Virus record (IMG/VR): IMGVR_UViG_3300043436_000306
Location: 1 to 41,573 of that record
DNA length: 41,573 nucleotides
Direction: 5' to 3' (one strand)
Source of the DNA: a virus
The notes beneath the pieces were generated by a model, which was not told the origin of the DNA, searched no databases, and saw only the letters and a list, made by a program, of their open reading frames with translations. Within the stretch, counting starts at the first letter, position 1, and each line of letters opens with the position of its first letter. The translations under genes and the position numbers were made by a program. Below are positions 31,887-40,296 of the stretch, piece by piece.

Positions 31887-34639
31887 TATTTCTTTTTATT
31901 ATTTTCTTGTTTAATCTCGTACTGAGTTTTATTAGTTCTTGCTATCTCTAATTGTTTATTAGCTATCTCTCTTTGTGAGGCTAGCTTTTCACGCTCAATT
32001 GCCATCTTATCCATGTTCATAGCTTTTTGAGTACTAGCAGATTCTTTCTTTAAATCCATTTGCTGCTGAAACTCTTCACTCTTACGGATATCTCTGATAG
32101 CATCTTGATAGTCAGATTGCTGGTTTTGGTTAATATCTACAGTAGATCCATAACCAGCAGCTCTAATCTCAGCAATAACAATATCATTCTGTCTATCCTT
32201 CTCATTCTCCTCAGATTCAAACTGCATCTTCATCATAGCTTCTTGAGACTTAGCTTGTAAAGCTTGTTCTTGCATAGCTTGTTGTTGTTGCATTTCTTGC
32301 TGACGTTGAGCATTTTGTTTCTCTTCAGCTGATTTAAGGATATGTGTAACCTCTGCAATAGACTCAGCCTTCATGATATTACCTAAATCATAGATAGAGG
32401 CACCTGCGGTGTTGTTTGTGATAGCCAATTGCTTTAACTGTTCCAGAGTAGCTCTGTGATTAGTTTTGGTTGTACAGAAGATATTAAAGTCTCTGAGCAA
32501 TAAGTCAGTACCATTCATCTCAAAGTTAACTTTCTCATCAGTAGAAGTAATGTACTGCAATCTGATAGATGGTTTGGTTGACTGATAGAACTGGGCTAAG
32601 TCTGTACGCATCTGATGTACACGAGGCATTAAGTAATCACAGTGATTAATAAAGTATGTCTCTGTTTGTGCATAAGAGTTTGATACAGCAATTCTTACAC
32701 CGGTAGCTGTAGCTTGTTCCACTTGTTCTCCAAGACGCTGTGGTGTAATACCTATTACCTCAAATGCCTGCTGCTTAAAGTAGTTAGCCAATTGAGTTCT
32801 AGACATCAAACGCTGTGTCTGTTCCAAGTTTAATACCTGATAGTGTTGGAAGTTAAGAGCATTCTCAGTGTTAGTGATGGATGTATCCAATGGTAACATC
32901 TGGAAGTTCTTCATTGCAACGTAGGCTTTTGCTAAGTTGTTCTTTCCCCAATCTTCTCCCAATGAATGTCTAGGTAAAGCATTCTGATCTAACATGATCA
33001 CTGTACCTAACTCATCTACAAGGATATCAGCAATTTGGTTATTTACAATGTTATAACCAATCTGGTAAGGCTTCATTAAATCTACTAAAGATGTAGACTT
33101 AGTGTTTCTATCTGAGAATACGGATCCTTCCACTGGTAATTTACAACCGTACAGTGTAGCATCTCCTTTAAATTGGAAAGGTACACGTCCGGGTTTTGGC
33201 TGATTAATACCTAAGTAAATAGGGTTAATACCACCAGAGTTGTTATTCATACCAAAGTATGCAGGATAGTTAGGCCCAATCTTTACGCCACCCCATACCT
33301 CATTAATCCAAATCCAGTCAATATGCTCACCGGCAACCAGATTCTCTTTATTCTTATTCTTGAATAGTGTAGTATCATAGATAGGTTTCTGAGTAACTTT
33401 ATATGACTCATCTACAACATCTTGGATAACTTGACCATTCTCATCAATCTTAGTTAAGTGTCCTACTTTACGTTGTGACTTCCAGTAAATGTGAGCCACC
33501 CGTAACATGTCTGTATTCTTGTAATCTACATAGTCTTCAGACTCAGACATAATGTAACTAACAATATCATTACCGGCAGTACTATTTTGCTCCCAGGTAG
33601 ACATAAACTGTCTGTACTGTAATGAAGGCATATTAGTATTCCATTCATGAGACTTAGTAGCATCATAGTAAGAACCATCATTCTGATAACCCTGTAAAGG
33701 ATAACCCGCTGCTCTTGTAGGATAAATAGCCTCCATAGAACGTAACTGATCATCAGTCATTAGGTAACCATACTTGTCAATGATATCTGCTACAGTGTAT
33801 AACTCAATCTTACCTACCCAGTTACCCTGAGAGATATATCTTACATCAGGAGACTTGTGATAGAAAGTAACCAACGGGTTCCACAACTCCATCTCATAGT
33901 CATCCTCATTCATCTTAAAGTGCCAGAACTCTCTATCTGTGATTAACATATCACGGAAAGCTCTCTCTTCAAGTTCATCCATCTTAAATCTTTCCTCATC
34001 TACACGGGCTTGGTGTTCTGCCCATTCCTCTAACATAGATCTATAATCTTTCTTAAAGTACTGCTCAATCTCAGGTAATGATTTAAGATTCTCTGGAGCT
34101 AATGCTTTCTGGATTTCAGGATCTTCCATATCAGCACCTTGCTCAATCATACTCATAACCATTTTACGTTCAGCATCAGCTAATAGCTTCTGCTCAATCA
34201 TGGCTCTTTTCTGCTCTAATAACTCATTGTATGAAATCTCATCTACGGCCCTAAAACTAACCCTTGTATTTCTTTTAGCAAATTCTGCTACTAATACATT
34301 AATTACATTGGGGATAATTGGGTAAAACTTTAACTCTAATGCTGACTGATCTTCTTTTGTAAGAACATCAATTAACTCAGCGTACTCTACATCCTCTTCT
34401 ACAATATAATCTGTCCGGTCAATAATACCTTTAGCAAGTTTGTAGTTCTTAGAAAGCCTTCTGGCATTTCTACGTAACTGCTTCATACCCTGCCATTCTA
34501 GCCAATCAAGATTGTGAGCTGACCAATCATCATTTTTTTCCTTACGCGGAATAAACTGTATAGGTTGAGTTAAAGTAGACATACGGTTATGTTCTACCTT
34601 TGCTCCATTTTTTAATTGCAGTGCGTTAAAAAGTTGCAT
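31886..34639 (-). CDS. Portal protein (917 aa)
   Basis: A very large portal, between the terminase and capsid genes, which would form the dodecameric channel at one capsid vertex for DNA packaging and exit. The first 60 residues are followed by an N-terminal helical part (LDWLEWQGMKQLRRNARRLS). The core has KFYPIIPNVINVLVAEFAKR (about 102-121), typical of crAss-like and related long portals. The stem and crown region (about 540-720) has LADILVDELGT-like strands and long helices. The last 150 residues are a Gln-rich coiled coil (QNAQRQQEMQQQQAMQEQAL). A downstream ATG (MSTLTQPIQF, codon 20) is a possible start. It is flanked on both sides by GIY-YIG genes. Function from size, pattern and gene order. 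Confidence 0.85.
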   Translation of the reverse strand: MQLFNALQLKNGAKVEHNRMSTLTQPIQFIPRKEKNDDWSAHNLDWLEWQGMKQLRRNARRLSKNYKLAKGIIDRTDYIVEEDVEYAELIDVLTKEDQSALELKFYPIIPNVINVLVAEFAKRNTRVSFRAVDEISYNELLEQKRAMIEQKLLADAERKMVMSMIEQGADMEDPEIQKALAPENLKSLPEIEQYFKKDYRSMLEEWAEHQARVDEERFKMDELEERAFRDMLITDREFWHFKMNEDDYEMELWNPLVTFYHKSPDVRYISQGNWVGKIELYTVADIIDKYGYLMTDDQLRSMEAIYPTRAAGYPLQGYQNDGSYYDATKSHEWNTNMPSLQYRQFMSTWEQNSTAGNDIVSYIMSESEDYVDYKNTDMLRVAHIYWKSQRKVGHLTKIDENGQVIQDVVDESYKVTQKPIYDTTLFKNKNKENLVAGEHIDWIWINEVWGGVKIGPNYPAYFGMNNNSGGINPIYLGINQPKPGRVPFQFKGDATLYGCKLPVEGSVFSDRNTKSTSLVDLMKPYQIGYNIVNNQIADILVDELGTVIMLDQNALPRHSLGEDWGKNNLAKAYVAMKNFQMLPLDTSITNTENALNFQHYQVLNLEQTQRLMSRTQLANYFKQQAFEVIGITPQRLGEQVEQATATGVRIAVSNSYAQTETYFINHCDYLMPRVHQMRTDLAQFYQSTKPSIRLQYITSTDEKVNFEMNGTDLLLRDFNIFCTTKTNHRATLEQLKQLAITNNTAGASIYDLGNIMKAESIAEVTHILKSAEEKQNAQRQQEMQQQQAMQEQALQAKSQEAMMKMQFESEENEKDRQNDIVIAEIRAAGYGSTVDINQNQQSDYQDAIRDIRKSEEFQQQMDLKKESASTQKAMNMDKMAIEREKLASQREIANKQLEIARTNKTQYEIKQENNKKK

Positions 34640-34648
34640 TTTCTTTTT

Positions 34649-35191
34649 TTAAATTAATTTAAATACTGTATCATTATTTCTAATACCAGAAAGTTTTCTT
34701 GTTAATGTATTAGGTCTCATATTCATACTGATAGCAGCATTTTTTATAGATGTAAATATCTCATTAGTTTTTGTATTAATTACTCTTTTTGAAGCTGTTT
34801 CCATAATTTTATTTTTTGCAGCTTCTGTATGAGATTTTCCATACATACCGTGGTTTACACCAGATATTTTTTCAGAGATTTTATTTTTAGTTTCTTGTGA
34901 TAAAATTCTACCATATACACCTTCACCACCAAGAGTTAGATTACAAAGAATTCCTCCATCAGATTTTCTTTTATATAATGCTATAAATTCTTTTTCTTTC
35001 TCACAAGCTTCTTCCCAACTTAAATTATCCATAACTATGTCAACCCTATATTCCGTTTTAGAAATAATATTTTTCCAATATTTTGTTCTAGGATTGACAG
35101 AATTAGCTCTTTTATATTTTTCATCACTACCGATACCAATATAAAAGGGTTCATTTTTATCTAATCTAATATGCCTATAAAGATAAGCCAT
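34649..35191 (-). CDS. GIY-YIG homing endonuclease with NUMOD DNA-binding motifs (180 aa)
   Basis: A short GIY-YIG endonuclease: YLYRH (3-7) and FYIGIG (16-21) strands, an Arg in the following helix, Glu63 to Glu67 as catalytic candidate, and TLGGEG (86-91). The C-terminus has a NUMOD3-like repeat (GVNHGMYGKSHTEAAKNKI, about 111-129) and a NUMOD1-like helix-turn-helix (KTNEIFTSIKNAAISMNMRP, about 141-160), both of which bind the target DNA. It sits between the terminase and portal genes. Its start overlaps the end of the 53-aa gene by 17 nt. It belongs to a different branch from the 238-aa GIY-YIG on the other side of the portal, so these are separate insertions. Confidence 0.9.
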   Translation of the reverse strand: MAYLYRHIRLDKNEPFYIGIGSDEKYKRANSVNPRTKYWKNIISKTEYRVDIVMDNLSWEEACEKEKEFIALYKRKSDGGILCNLTLGGEGVYGRILSQETKNKISEKISGVNHGMYGKSHTEAAKNKIMETASKRVINTKTNEIFTSIKNAAISMNMRPNTLTRKLSGIRNNDTVFKLI

Positions 35192-35336
35192 AGTCTGTAA
35201 TTGTTGTGTTAGGTTGTTCTAATAATTCATTCATATTAATGTCTACAGTTTCCTCATCTTCATCAGAATAGTAACTGATATATGTTATATTAACTGTAAC
35301 ATTTTCCATTGCTGTTGTACTTATGCACCAGTTCAT
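35175..35336 (-). CDS. Small acidic protein between terminase and endonuclease (53 aa)
   Basis: A 53-codon frame with ATG at 35336-35334 overlapping the TAA stop of the terminase by 1 nt (TAATG). It ends with TAG at 35177-35175. The product is acidic (ITYISYYSDEDEETVDINMNE, read in pieces; LLEQPNTTITDYG). It exactly fills an otherwise empty gap and is in the same direction. An inner ATG at codon 10 (MENVTVNITYISYY) is an alternative start. No family is recognised. It may be a head-completion or terminase-associated protein, but this is a guess. It was too short for usual length cut-offs. Confidence 0.6.
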   Translation of the reverse strand: MNWCISTTAMENVTVNITYISYYSDEDEETVDINMNELLEQPNTTITDYGLSL

Positions 35337-37528
35337 TATTTTAAATTTTTAAATGCCTGTTTTGGCCTTTGCATACCGCTAGAAGACCCGCTTTTTCCAA
35401 TATGCCTAAAAGCCCCTACTTTTAATTTATATAAATCTTTTGACTTATCCAAACTTTCAGGGTTTAGTTCTCTACGTTTTAAATATCCACGGTTTGATTG
35501 TTGGATTTTTGCAAAGGCTACTAGAGCTGTAAATGCTACAAGTCTATCCACGTTTAATCCCTCTCTATATGCCAACATCTCTTTGATCAGCATAGGATCT
35601 GGTATTCTAGATACACCATATGTAGTCCTTACAACTGTACCATCTGTCTTATAATCATGGTCTGTTTCCTCTCTAAGAAACTCAATAGCATAAGATAATA
35701 AATGTGCTTTAAATAATGTACCAGTGTTCCTCCATCCATATTGCTGATATACACTAGCATTACTACCAATATCTTTTAAGAATAAGATTTGGTCTTTAGT
35801 AACTAAGTATCTCTGTTTTCTCTGAGAGATCATGTACTGAATAAATAGGGATACGTTATTCTCCACTAATGTCCAGGCATTATACCACTCAATAATTAAC
35901 TCTAATCTTTCATGTGTTTTCTTGATATCATCAAAACGTCCACACCATGCTGCTACAATCTTATCCTGTTCTATATGCGTTTTCTGCTCTCCACCCTCTT
36001 CTCTAGATACTTCAACAGGAGCTTTATAAACAAAAATGGAACAAAGAGAATCAGAGGTAGTAGTCTTTCCTTCAGAAACCGGGTCAATACTTGCATAATA
36101 CATTCCAAATGTAGGATCTTTTTTAGGTCTTTCCCACACGACCAAACAACCTGTTTTATCCTCTGTCTTTTTAGAGATAGGGAATTCATTAATAGGTAAT
36201 TTGTTAGAGTCTTTAACAGTTAAGTTACTGTGTTCATCTCTATACAACTCTAATAACTCATAAGGATATTCTTTGTCTTCAATCCTCCTTAACTGTGCAG
36301 CTAACAAATGCACTGCAAATACAGACTCCCTCCTAAATGCAAATGCCTCTTCAATATTTGTAGGCTTCTGAGAAATACGTAACTGATACTTGTCCGGCTC
36401 AATCTCTTTCTTCCACTTAATCCTCTCTTCTTTGATAGCTTCTAAAGCACTGTCTACCAATGAGTTACCATACTTATCTACGTATGGCATCATTGACCAT
36501 TGCTCAGGAATAAACAATCCAGCTGTACCAATAGTTCCTTTACCATCTAGTAGATTAGTTTCTACAGCAAAGATATCATTAGCCTCTGGGTTCATGATTA
36601 AGTTCTTTAGTGGTTCACACTGATCAAGATCACCGACAGATCCTGCTGCAATAAATACCCCGGTAGTTACCATACCAGATTGTAATGCAGGACGTAAGTA
36701 TTCATATGTCTCCCCCATCTTAGGAGCAATACCTGCTTCCTCATGGAAGAAGTACTGACAAGGACCACCCACACCCGCTGTTGCAGATTTCTCAAATGAC
36801 ATACCTTGTATAGTACCCTTTAATCCTACCTCAGTTTTCTTATTACCTTTTCTTACCTCAATCTTTTGCTGCCATAGCATTACTTTATCCGGGTTCATAG
36901 GTCTGTACCAGGCTGTATGCTCATTCAGAAACGATGCATACTCATCTAAGAACTTCCATGTACCCTTATCATTTATATAATCTTTAAGTGATGCCCCTAT
37001 CTTAAGGGTAACACCCTCTTCAAACCATAATGAGTTAATTAGTTTACCAGCATGAAAGTATGATGATGCAATCTGACGTTTCTTAAGAATAGCTACGTGT
37101 TTGTAGTATAGTTCAGCCAAGATCTCGTACAGAGCCATGTGGTACTGAGCATCCCGGACTTTAGCAAATCCAAACTTCTTCTCCTCTTTATCATAAATAG
37201 GTAGGAAGTTTAACCACATGTAGTAATCCCTGGTTAAGTACCAGACATTTGCTTTGTCTTTATACAATACACCTTTTCTGCATTTGTTTTTCTGATCATT
37301 CCAGTAATAGATATAATCTTTAGACTTAAATGGGGCAACTGTATAAAAGCCAAACTTGTTAAAATTAGTGGCTTCTTTGTTAAACAGTAGAGCTGTTTCA
37401 TTAAAGTTATACTGACCCGGCTCTTTAAATAATGTCAAGACATACTCTCTCCACTCCTCTGGAGAAGAGAAGGTACTAACTGTCCATTCACCATTATCCC
37501 AGGTTGGTATCTCTATTAATTCACTCAT
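35336..37528 (-). CDS. terL: Terminase large subunit, packaging ATPase and nuclease (730 aa)
   Basis: The motor that cuts concatemeric DNA and drives it through the portal. The nuclease domain is clear: SIDPVSEG (480-487), VENN (555-558) and NVDRLVAF (659-666) carry the acidic RNase H-like triad. The ATPase is atypical. The expected Walker A region reads KKRQIASSYFHAGK (149-162), without GKT/S, and the Walker B region reads QYFFHEEAG (258-266), where His-Glu-Glu replaces the usual Asp-Glu. Length 730 aa is long for the family. The overlap with the upstream 68-aa gene (8 nt) and downstream 53-aa gene (1 nt) suggests translational coupling. The start is MSELIEIPTWDNGEW. No small subunit is certain; the 171-aa gene is a candidate. 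Confidence 0.9.
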   Translation of the reverse strand: MSELIEIPTWDNGEWTVSTFSSPEEWREYVLTLFKEPGQYNFNETALLFNKEATNFNKFGFYTVAPFKSKDYIYYWNDQKNKCRKGVLYKDKANVWYLTRDYYMWLNFLPIYDKEEKKFGFAKVRDAQYHMALYEILAELYYKHVAILKKRQIASSYFHAGKLINSLWFEEGVTLKIGASLKDYINDKGTWKFLDEYASFLNEHTAWYRPMNPDKVMLWQQKIEVRKGNKKTEVGLKGTIQGMSFEKSATAGVGGPCQYFFHEEAGIAPKMGETYEYLRPALQSGMVTTGVFIAAGSVGDLDQCEPLKNLIMNPEANDIFAVETNLLDGKGTIGTAGLFIPEQWSMMPYVDKYGNSLVDSALEAIKEERIKWKKEIEPDKYQLRISQKPTNIEEAFAFRRESVFAVHLLAAQLRRIEDKEYPYELLELYRDEHSNLTVKDSNKLPINEFPISKKTEDKTGCLVVWERPKKDPTFGMYYASIDPVSEGKTTTSDSLCSIFVYKAPVEVSREEGGEQKTHIEQDKIVAAWCGRFDDIKKTHERLELIIEWYNAWTLVENNVSLFIQYMISQRKQRYLVTKDQILFLKDIGSNASVYQQYGWRNTGTLFKAHLLSYAIEFLREETDHDYKTDGTVVRTTYGVSRIPDPMLIKEMLAYREGLNVDRLVAFTALVAFAKIQQSNRGYLKRRELNPESLDKSKDLYKLKVGAFRHIGKSGSSSGMQRPKQAFKNLK

Positions 37529-37727
37529 CTACTAAACTATCAAATTCTTCTGGCTTTCCATCAGTCTTAAGAATCATATATAATAATGTATCAATTGTCT
37601 TAGATGTAATCTTAGACGGGCACTCTGCATTATTAAAATATGCTTCTTTATCCTCTGACTTAAAAGCACTCCAGTTTTTTGTGTAGGTGTTGTATGTAAA
37701 CAACCATCCGTATAAACTATGTTCCAT
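37521..37727 (-). CDS. Small conserved protein upstream of terminase (68 aa)
   Basis: A 68-aa protein: EHSLYGWLFTYNTYTKNWSA, then FKSEDKEAYFNNAEC and SKTIDTLLYMILKTDGKPEE. Its aromatic-rich start followed by a KS(E/D)DKEAYFN-type segment is one I associate with a small gene next to the terminase in Bacteroidota phages. It overlaps the terminase start by 8 nt and lies 1 nt from the 171-aa gene, so it is surely in the same translation unit. There is no catalytic motif. A role in packaging initiation or terminase stability is inferred from context only. Confidence 0.7.
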   Translation of the reverse strand: MEHSLYGWLFTYNTYTKNWSAFKSEDKEAYFNNAECPSKITSKTIDTLLYMILKTDGKPEEFDSLVDE

Positions 37728-37728
37728 A

Positions 37729-38244
37729 TTATTGATCGTATGCTAATCCTATATTTCCTCTTACCTGACTTTGCTGTTCTTCAGCTAAATCTTTATATGC
37801 TCCCTTAAATGATTGTCTGATCTGCTCAAACTTAGCAGCAGCATTCACTAAAGCCGTGATGTTACCATCTCTACCATGCTGAATCTCTGTAGTCTCCATA
37901 TAATGGGCTAGTCTATCCAGCATAGACTTGATACCCACATACGTTCTGTACGTAGGAGTCTCATATAATTTCTTACAAGTATTCATACCCCGGATAACAA
38001 GTTCATCCTCAGTAGAAATATCCATATCAATCTCAGACATAATAATCTCTTCCTTCTCATGTTCAGGAACATTAAAGAAAGGGTTAAGATCTGGATTAGG
38101 ACAAGTCATATAGAATAAGTATGTATATACTTTTAAATAATCATCCGGATATTCCGTCATTATATCATTAAGAGAGGAGATTGTATAGCAGTGCTCTGTT
38201 GGCACCACCTTATTATTAACTATATCAAATAGTTTAATGAGCAT
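37729..38244 (-). CDS. Terminase-adjacent conserved protein, small-terminase candidate (171 aa)
   Basis: Mostly helical: N-terminal LKVYTYLFYMTCPNPDLNPF, then ISTEDELVIRGMNTCKKLYE (about 75-95), then KSMLDRLAHYMETTEIQHG and NAAAKFEQIRQSFKGAYKDL near the end, finishing VRGNIGLAYDQ. It is in the place where small terminase subunits or similar packaging factors occur, and a helical C-terminal core would fit an oligomeric ring. No helix-turn-helix is evident, so DNA recognition would need another element. It overlaps the PD-(D/E)XK gene by 11 nt and is 1 nt from the 68-aa gene. Alternative: a general conserved phage protein unrelated to packaging. Confidence 0.65.
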   Translation of the reverse strand: MLIKLFDIVNNKVVPTEHCYTISSLNDIMTEYPDDYLKVYTYLFYMTCPNPDLNPFFNVPEHEKEEIIMSEIDMDISTEDELVIRGMNTCKKLYETPTYRTYVGIKSMLDRLAHYMETTEIQHGRDGNITALVNAAAKFEQIRQSFKGAYKDLAEEQQSQVRGNIGLAYDQ

Positions 38245-39046
38245 CTTGTTTATGTTTAATTAGGTTTATCACTTCTGCCTTAAGATAAGGTAAGTCATAA
38301 GGCACAATCTTTTTAACTAAAGGTTCTCCCTGATCATCTAGCTTAGTAATAGGGTTTCCAAACTTATCTGTACCATCTGTATAGAACAATACGTGGTGTA
38401 TTGTTATCTTTCCGGGCTTTAGTTTAGGGTTGTGCTTCAATATAATATACATATATGTAGACAACTGTAGTGCATAATGCCAGAAATTACAATCATCTAA
38501 GTGACTTACAGGTGGTGACATCTTCTGACTAACACCCTCCCAATTTACATAGGATTCTTTCTTAATCTCTTTGTTAGTCTTATAGTCTGTGATATTTACA
38601 TAACCTTTTGCTACCTCTACAAGATCTGATTGACCACATATACCAGCAGACTTCAAGTATACAAAATGCTCCGGGTACATACCCTCTACAAGCTTCTGTA
38701 CAGGAGCATACTTTACATCATCAGTAACTAATGGCCTGATAATAGGGAGGATGCAACCATGTCTTTCAATAGTATTGAGTTGTAACAGATCTGCTTCACG
38801 CTGATTGTGATACCAGTTACCCTGGTCAATAGCTCTATTAGATTCATTAGACCATGCTTGTAATATATCCTCTACAGACATACCATACCACTTAGACTTC
38901 TTAGACTTAGCAGATTTCTCCGCTACAGCTTGAGCATCAAATGGTTTCTTATACTTAGATATAAAAGAGGTCACTGAAGTCCACTCTATACCATCAGTAT
39001 CTACCGACTCATATTTATGATTCTGGGATTTAAATATTACACTCAT
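38234..39046 (-). CDS. PD-(D/E)XK nuclease, RecB/Cas4-like (270 aa)
   Basis: A RecB-type nuclease with the usual motif order: His80 in GNWYHNQREA (76-85), GICGQSDLVE (135-144) giving Asp141, ITDYKTNK (152-159) giving Asp154-x-Lys156, and Gln194 with Tyr198 in YALQLSTYMY (191-200), the QxxxY motif of this family. Such enzymes are 5' or endo-nucleases acting on DNA ends. In phages they are linked to recombination, replication or genome processing. It is a lone protein without a helicase. It overlaps the neighbours by 4 and 11 nt, and could serve packaging by trimming or cutting DNA, since it sits within the terminase gene group. Confidence 0.85.
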   Translation of the reverse strand: MSVIFKSQNHKYESVDTDGIEWTSVTSFISKYKKPFDAQAVAEKSAKSKKSKWYGMSVEDILQAWSNESNRAIDQGNWYHNQREADLLQLNTIERHGCILPIIRPLVTDDVKYAPVQKLVEGMYPEHFVYLKSAGICGQSDLVEVAKGYVNITDYKTNKEIKKESYVNWEGVSQKMSPPVSHLDDCNFWHYALQLSTYMYIILKHNPKLKPGKITIHHVLFYTDGTDKFGNPITKLDDQGEPLVKKIVPYDLPYLKAEVINLIKHKQDAH

Positions 39047-39378
39047 AGTTTAGATAATAAATCATCCTCCTCTTCTTGGGTAAGTAGAGCAGGCCATTTT
39101 TGTACAGGACACTCAGAGGATAAACTCCGGGTCTTAAATTTTAACGAGCACCCACATGCAGAGCAACAAGGCTGTGTACCCGGTGCTAAACAATCTACAC
39201 CAGTAAGGTCAAAGTTAGGACAAGCCAAACAAATGGTATTGCGCTCAAGAGCAATCTGTTCAATAGTATCCGTGGTAAACAAATAATTCTTAATACCCTC
39301 TAGTATCAAAGACTTGTTATTCCACAGAGTTGTCAGTTTGTTGTTTTTTATTTTTTCTATGATCTTTCTTTTTCTCAT
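39043..39378 (-). CDS. Cys-rich zinc-binding protein (111 aa)
   Basis: An N-terminal basic helical half (RKRKIIEKIKNNKLTTLWNN) precedes a treble or ribbon-like Cys cluster: TICLACPNF, VDCLAPG, PCCSACGCSLKFKTR and SECP, giving eight cysteines with CxxC, CCxxCxC and single Cys spacing. The cluster looks like a two-zinc binding domain that could contact DNA, RNA or a partner protein. The gene overlaps the HU/IHF-like gene by 62 nt in another frame; no later Met exists before the Cys cluster, so the first ATG is the only sensible start. Similar small zinc proteins are common beside packaging genes in Bacteroidota phages; function unknown. Confidence 0.75.
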   Translation of the reverse strand: MRKRKIIEKIKNNKLTTLWNNKSLILEGIKNYLFTTDTIEQIALERNTICLACPNFDLTGVDCLAPGTQPCCSACGCSLKFKTRSLSSECPVQKWPALLTQEEEDDLLSKL

Positions 39379-39700
39379 ACTCTTCTTTCATTTTGATTTC
39401 TAAGCTTTGCATCTTCTCTAGTTTATCTACTGTACTCCGGTACACATGATACCTAGAAAAAATTAAGTTCTCTCTATTCTCTAAATACTCAGAATACCTC
39501 CGGATATTAGTCTGAAGAATATCCCACTTAATATTAAACGTACCAAGACCATCTATAAACACATGGGGATCCTCTAAAGAAGAGAGAGACTTCCTAGCTT
39601 TATCCCAGTAAAAGTCCGTCACTGCTTTAACAACCTTTTGTTCCATGTCTAGCTCTACAGATGTCTCTTTTAAAATATCTTTATACTTCTTCGGATTCAA
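39317..39700 (-). CDS. HU/IHF-like DNA-binding protein (127 aa)
   Basis: Contains a bacterial HU/IHF-type core: helical start NPKKYKDILKETSVELDMEQ, then AVTDFYWDKARKSLSSLEDP and the HU-like turn HVFIDGLGTFNIK (46-58), which matches the GxGTFxxR/K motif of HU and IHF. The extended C-terminus is basic and coiled (KMKEEYEKKKDHRKNKKQQ). crAss-like phages carry IHF-like genes near their structural modules, so a DNA-bending role in packaging, replication or transcription is plausible. It overlaps the winged-helix gene by 20 nt and the Cys-rich gene by 62 nt. Confidence 0.75.
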   Translation of the reverse strand: MNPKKYKDILKETSVELDMEQKVVKAVTDFYWDKARKSLSSLEDPHVFIDGLGTFNIKWDILQTNIRRYSEYLENRENLIFSRYHVYRSTVDKLEKMQSLEIKMKEEYEKKKDHRKNKKQQTDNSVE

Positions 39701-40049
39701 GACTTACAAATTTATAATCTAATAAAACATTACCCTTTGCTTGCACATTAAGGACCGGGGCTAACTTAATCATCTTCCTACCCTTACCATTCTTTTCAAT
39801 CATCCCTTTACGTTCAAACTTAATAACCGCATTACGTACAGACTGAGGGGTTTTAAATATCCCCTCATCTGATGCATAATTACAAAACTCGGTAAGCTCA
39901 ATCTCCCCGTTAAATGCAAGCATAGTAAGACAATCCAGATCAGCATTACTAACAGTAATCCTTTCTAGATAACAATGTGTGAGGAGCTGATACTTTACAA
40001 TATCCCCCTTACTCATCTTAACCTTCTTACTAACTTGATTTACAATCAT
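39681..40049 (-). CDS. Winged-helix-like conserved phage protein (122 aa)
   Basis: The centre has ELTEFCNYASDEGIFKTPQS followed by VRNAVIKFERKGMIEKNGKG, the helix-turn-helix plus wing order of a small winged-helix protein (turn at KTPQSVRNA, wing at EKNGKGRK). The C-terminus KGNVLLDYKF is a recognisable end of a conserved protein found in Bacteroidota phages. A DNA-binding regulator of late genes or a packaging factor is possible; the position at the head of the late run favours regulation, but this is inference. It overlaps its upstream gene by 4 nt (ATGA) and its downstream gene by 20 nt. Confidence 0.75.
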   Translation of the reverse strand: MIVNQVSKKVKMSKGDIVKYQLLTHCYLERITVSNADLDCLTMLAFNGEIELTEFCNYASDEGIFKTPQSVRNAVIKFERKGMIEKNGKGRKMIKLAPVLNVQAKGNVLLDYKFVSLESEEV

Positions 40050-40291
40050 GACCTCTTAAGTGTTCTGGGTTGTTCAACCTCTTCTTCAGGTTCATCATCT
40101 GGAGCCAACATATTAGCTACCATCACCTGAAACTGTAAGCGCTTAGCTCTCTGTTCCTCAATGTCAGTAACTAACGTTTCATACCTTAACTGTACAGTTA
40201 AAAACTCTACTTGCTCAGTATAGTACTGAGTCAACTTTTCTTTGCGCTCTTTTACCTCTTCAGGTGTAAGCAATTCTTTATTTTCTTCCAT
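40046..40291 (-). CDS. Small coiled-coil protein (81 aa)
   Basis: I place the start at ATG 40291 (MEENKELLTPEEVKERKEKL). A longer frame exists only if a TTG at 40309 is used, which would overlap the stop of the zinc-ribbon gene just upstream. The protein is a single long helix (EVKERKEKLTQYYTEQVEFL, then YETLVTDIEEQRAKRLQFQV) with an acidic then basic end (DDEPEEEVEQPRTLKRS). It resembles small coiled-coil proteins that stabilise or link other phage proteins; no function is known. It begins 5 nt after the zinc-ribbon stop and overlaps the winged-helix gene by 4 nt, so the group is translated in sequence. Confidence 0.7.
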   Translation of the reverse strand: MEENKELLTPEEVKERKEKLTQYYTEQVEFLTVQLRYETLVTDIEEQRAKRLQFQVMVANMLAPDDEPEEEVEQPRTLKRS

Positions 40292-40296
40292 AATAA

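Noticed and set aside
27143-35191. Introns or inteins at the homing endonuclease positions
   Set aside because: Terminase, portal, scaffold and capsid frames are all intact and uninterrupted, and the endonucleases lie between genes, so they are free-standing.
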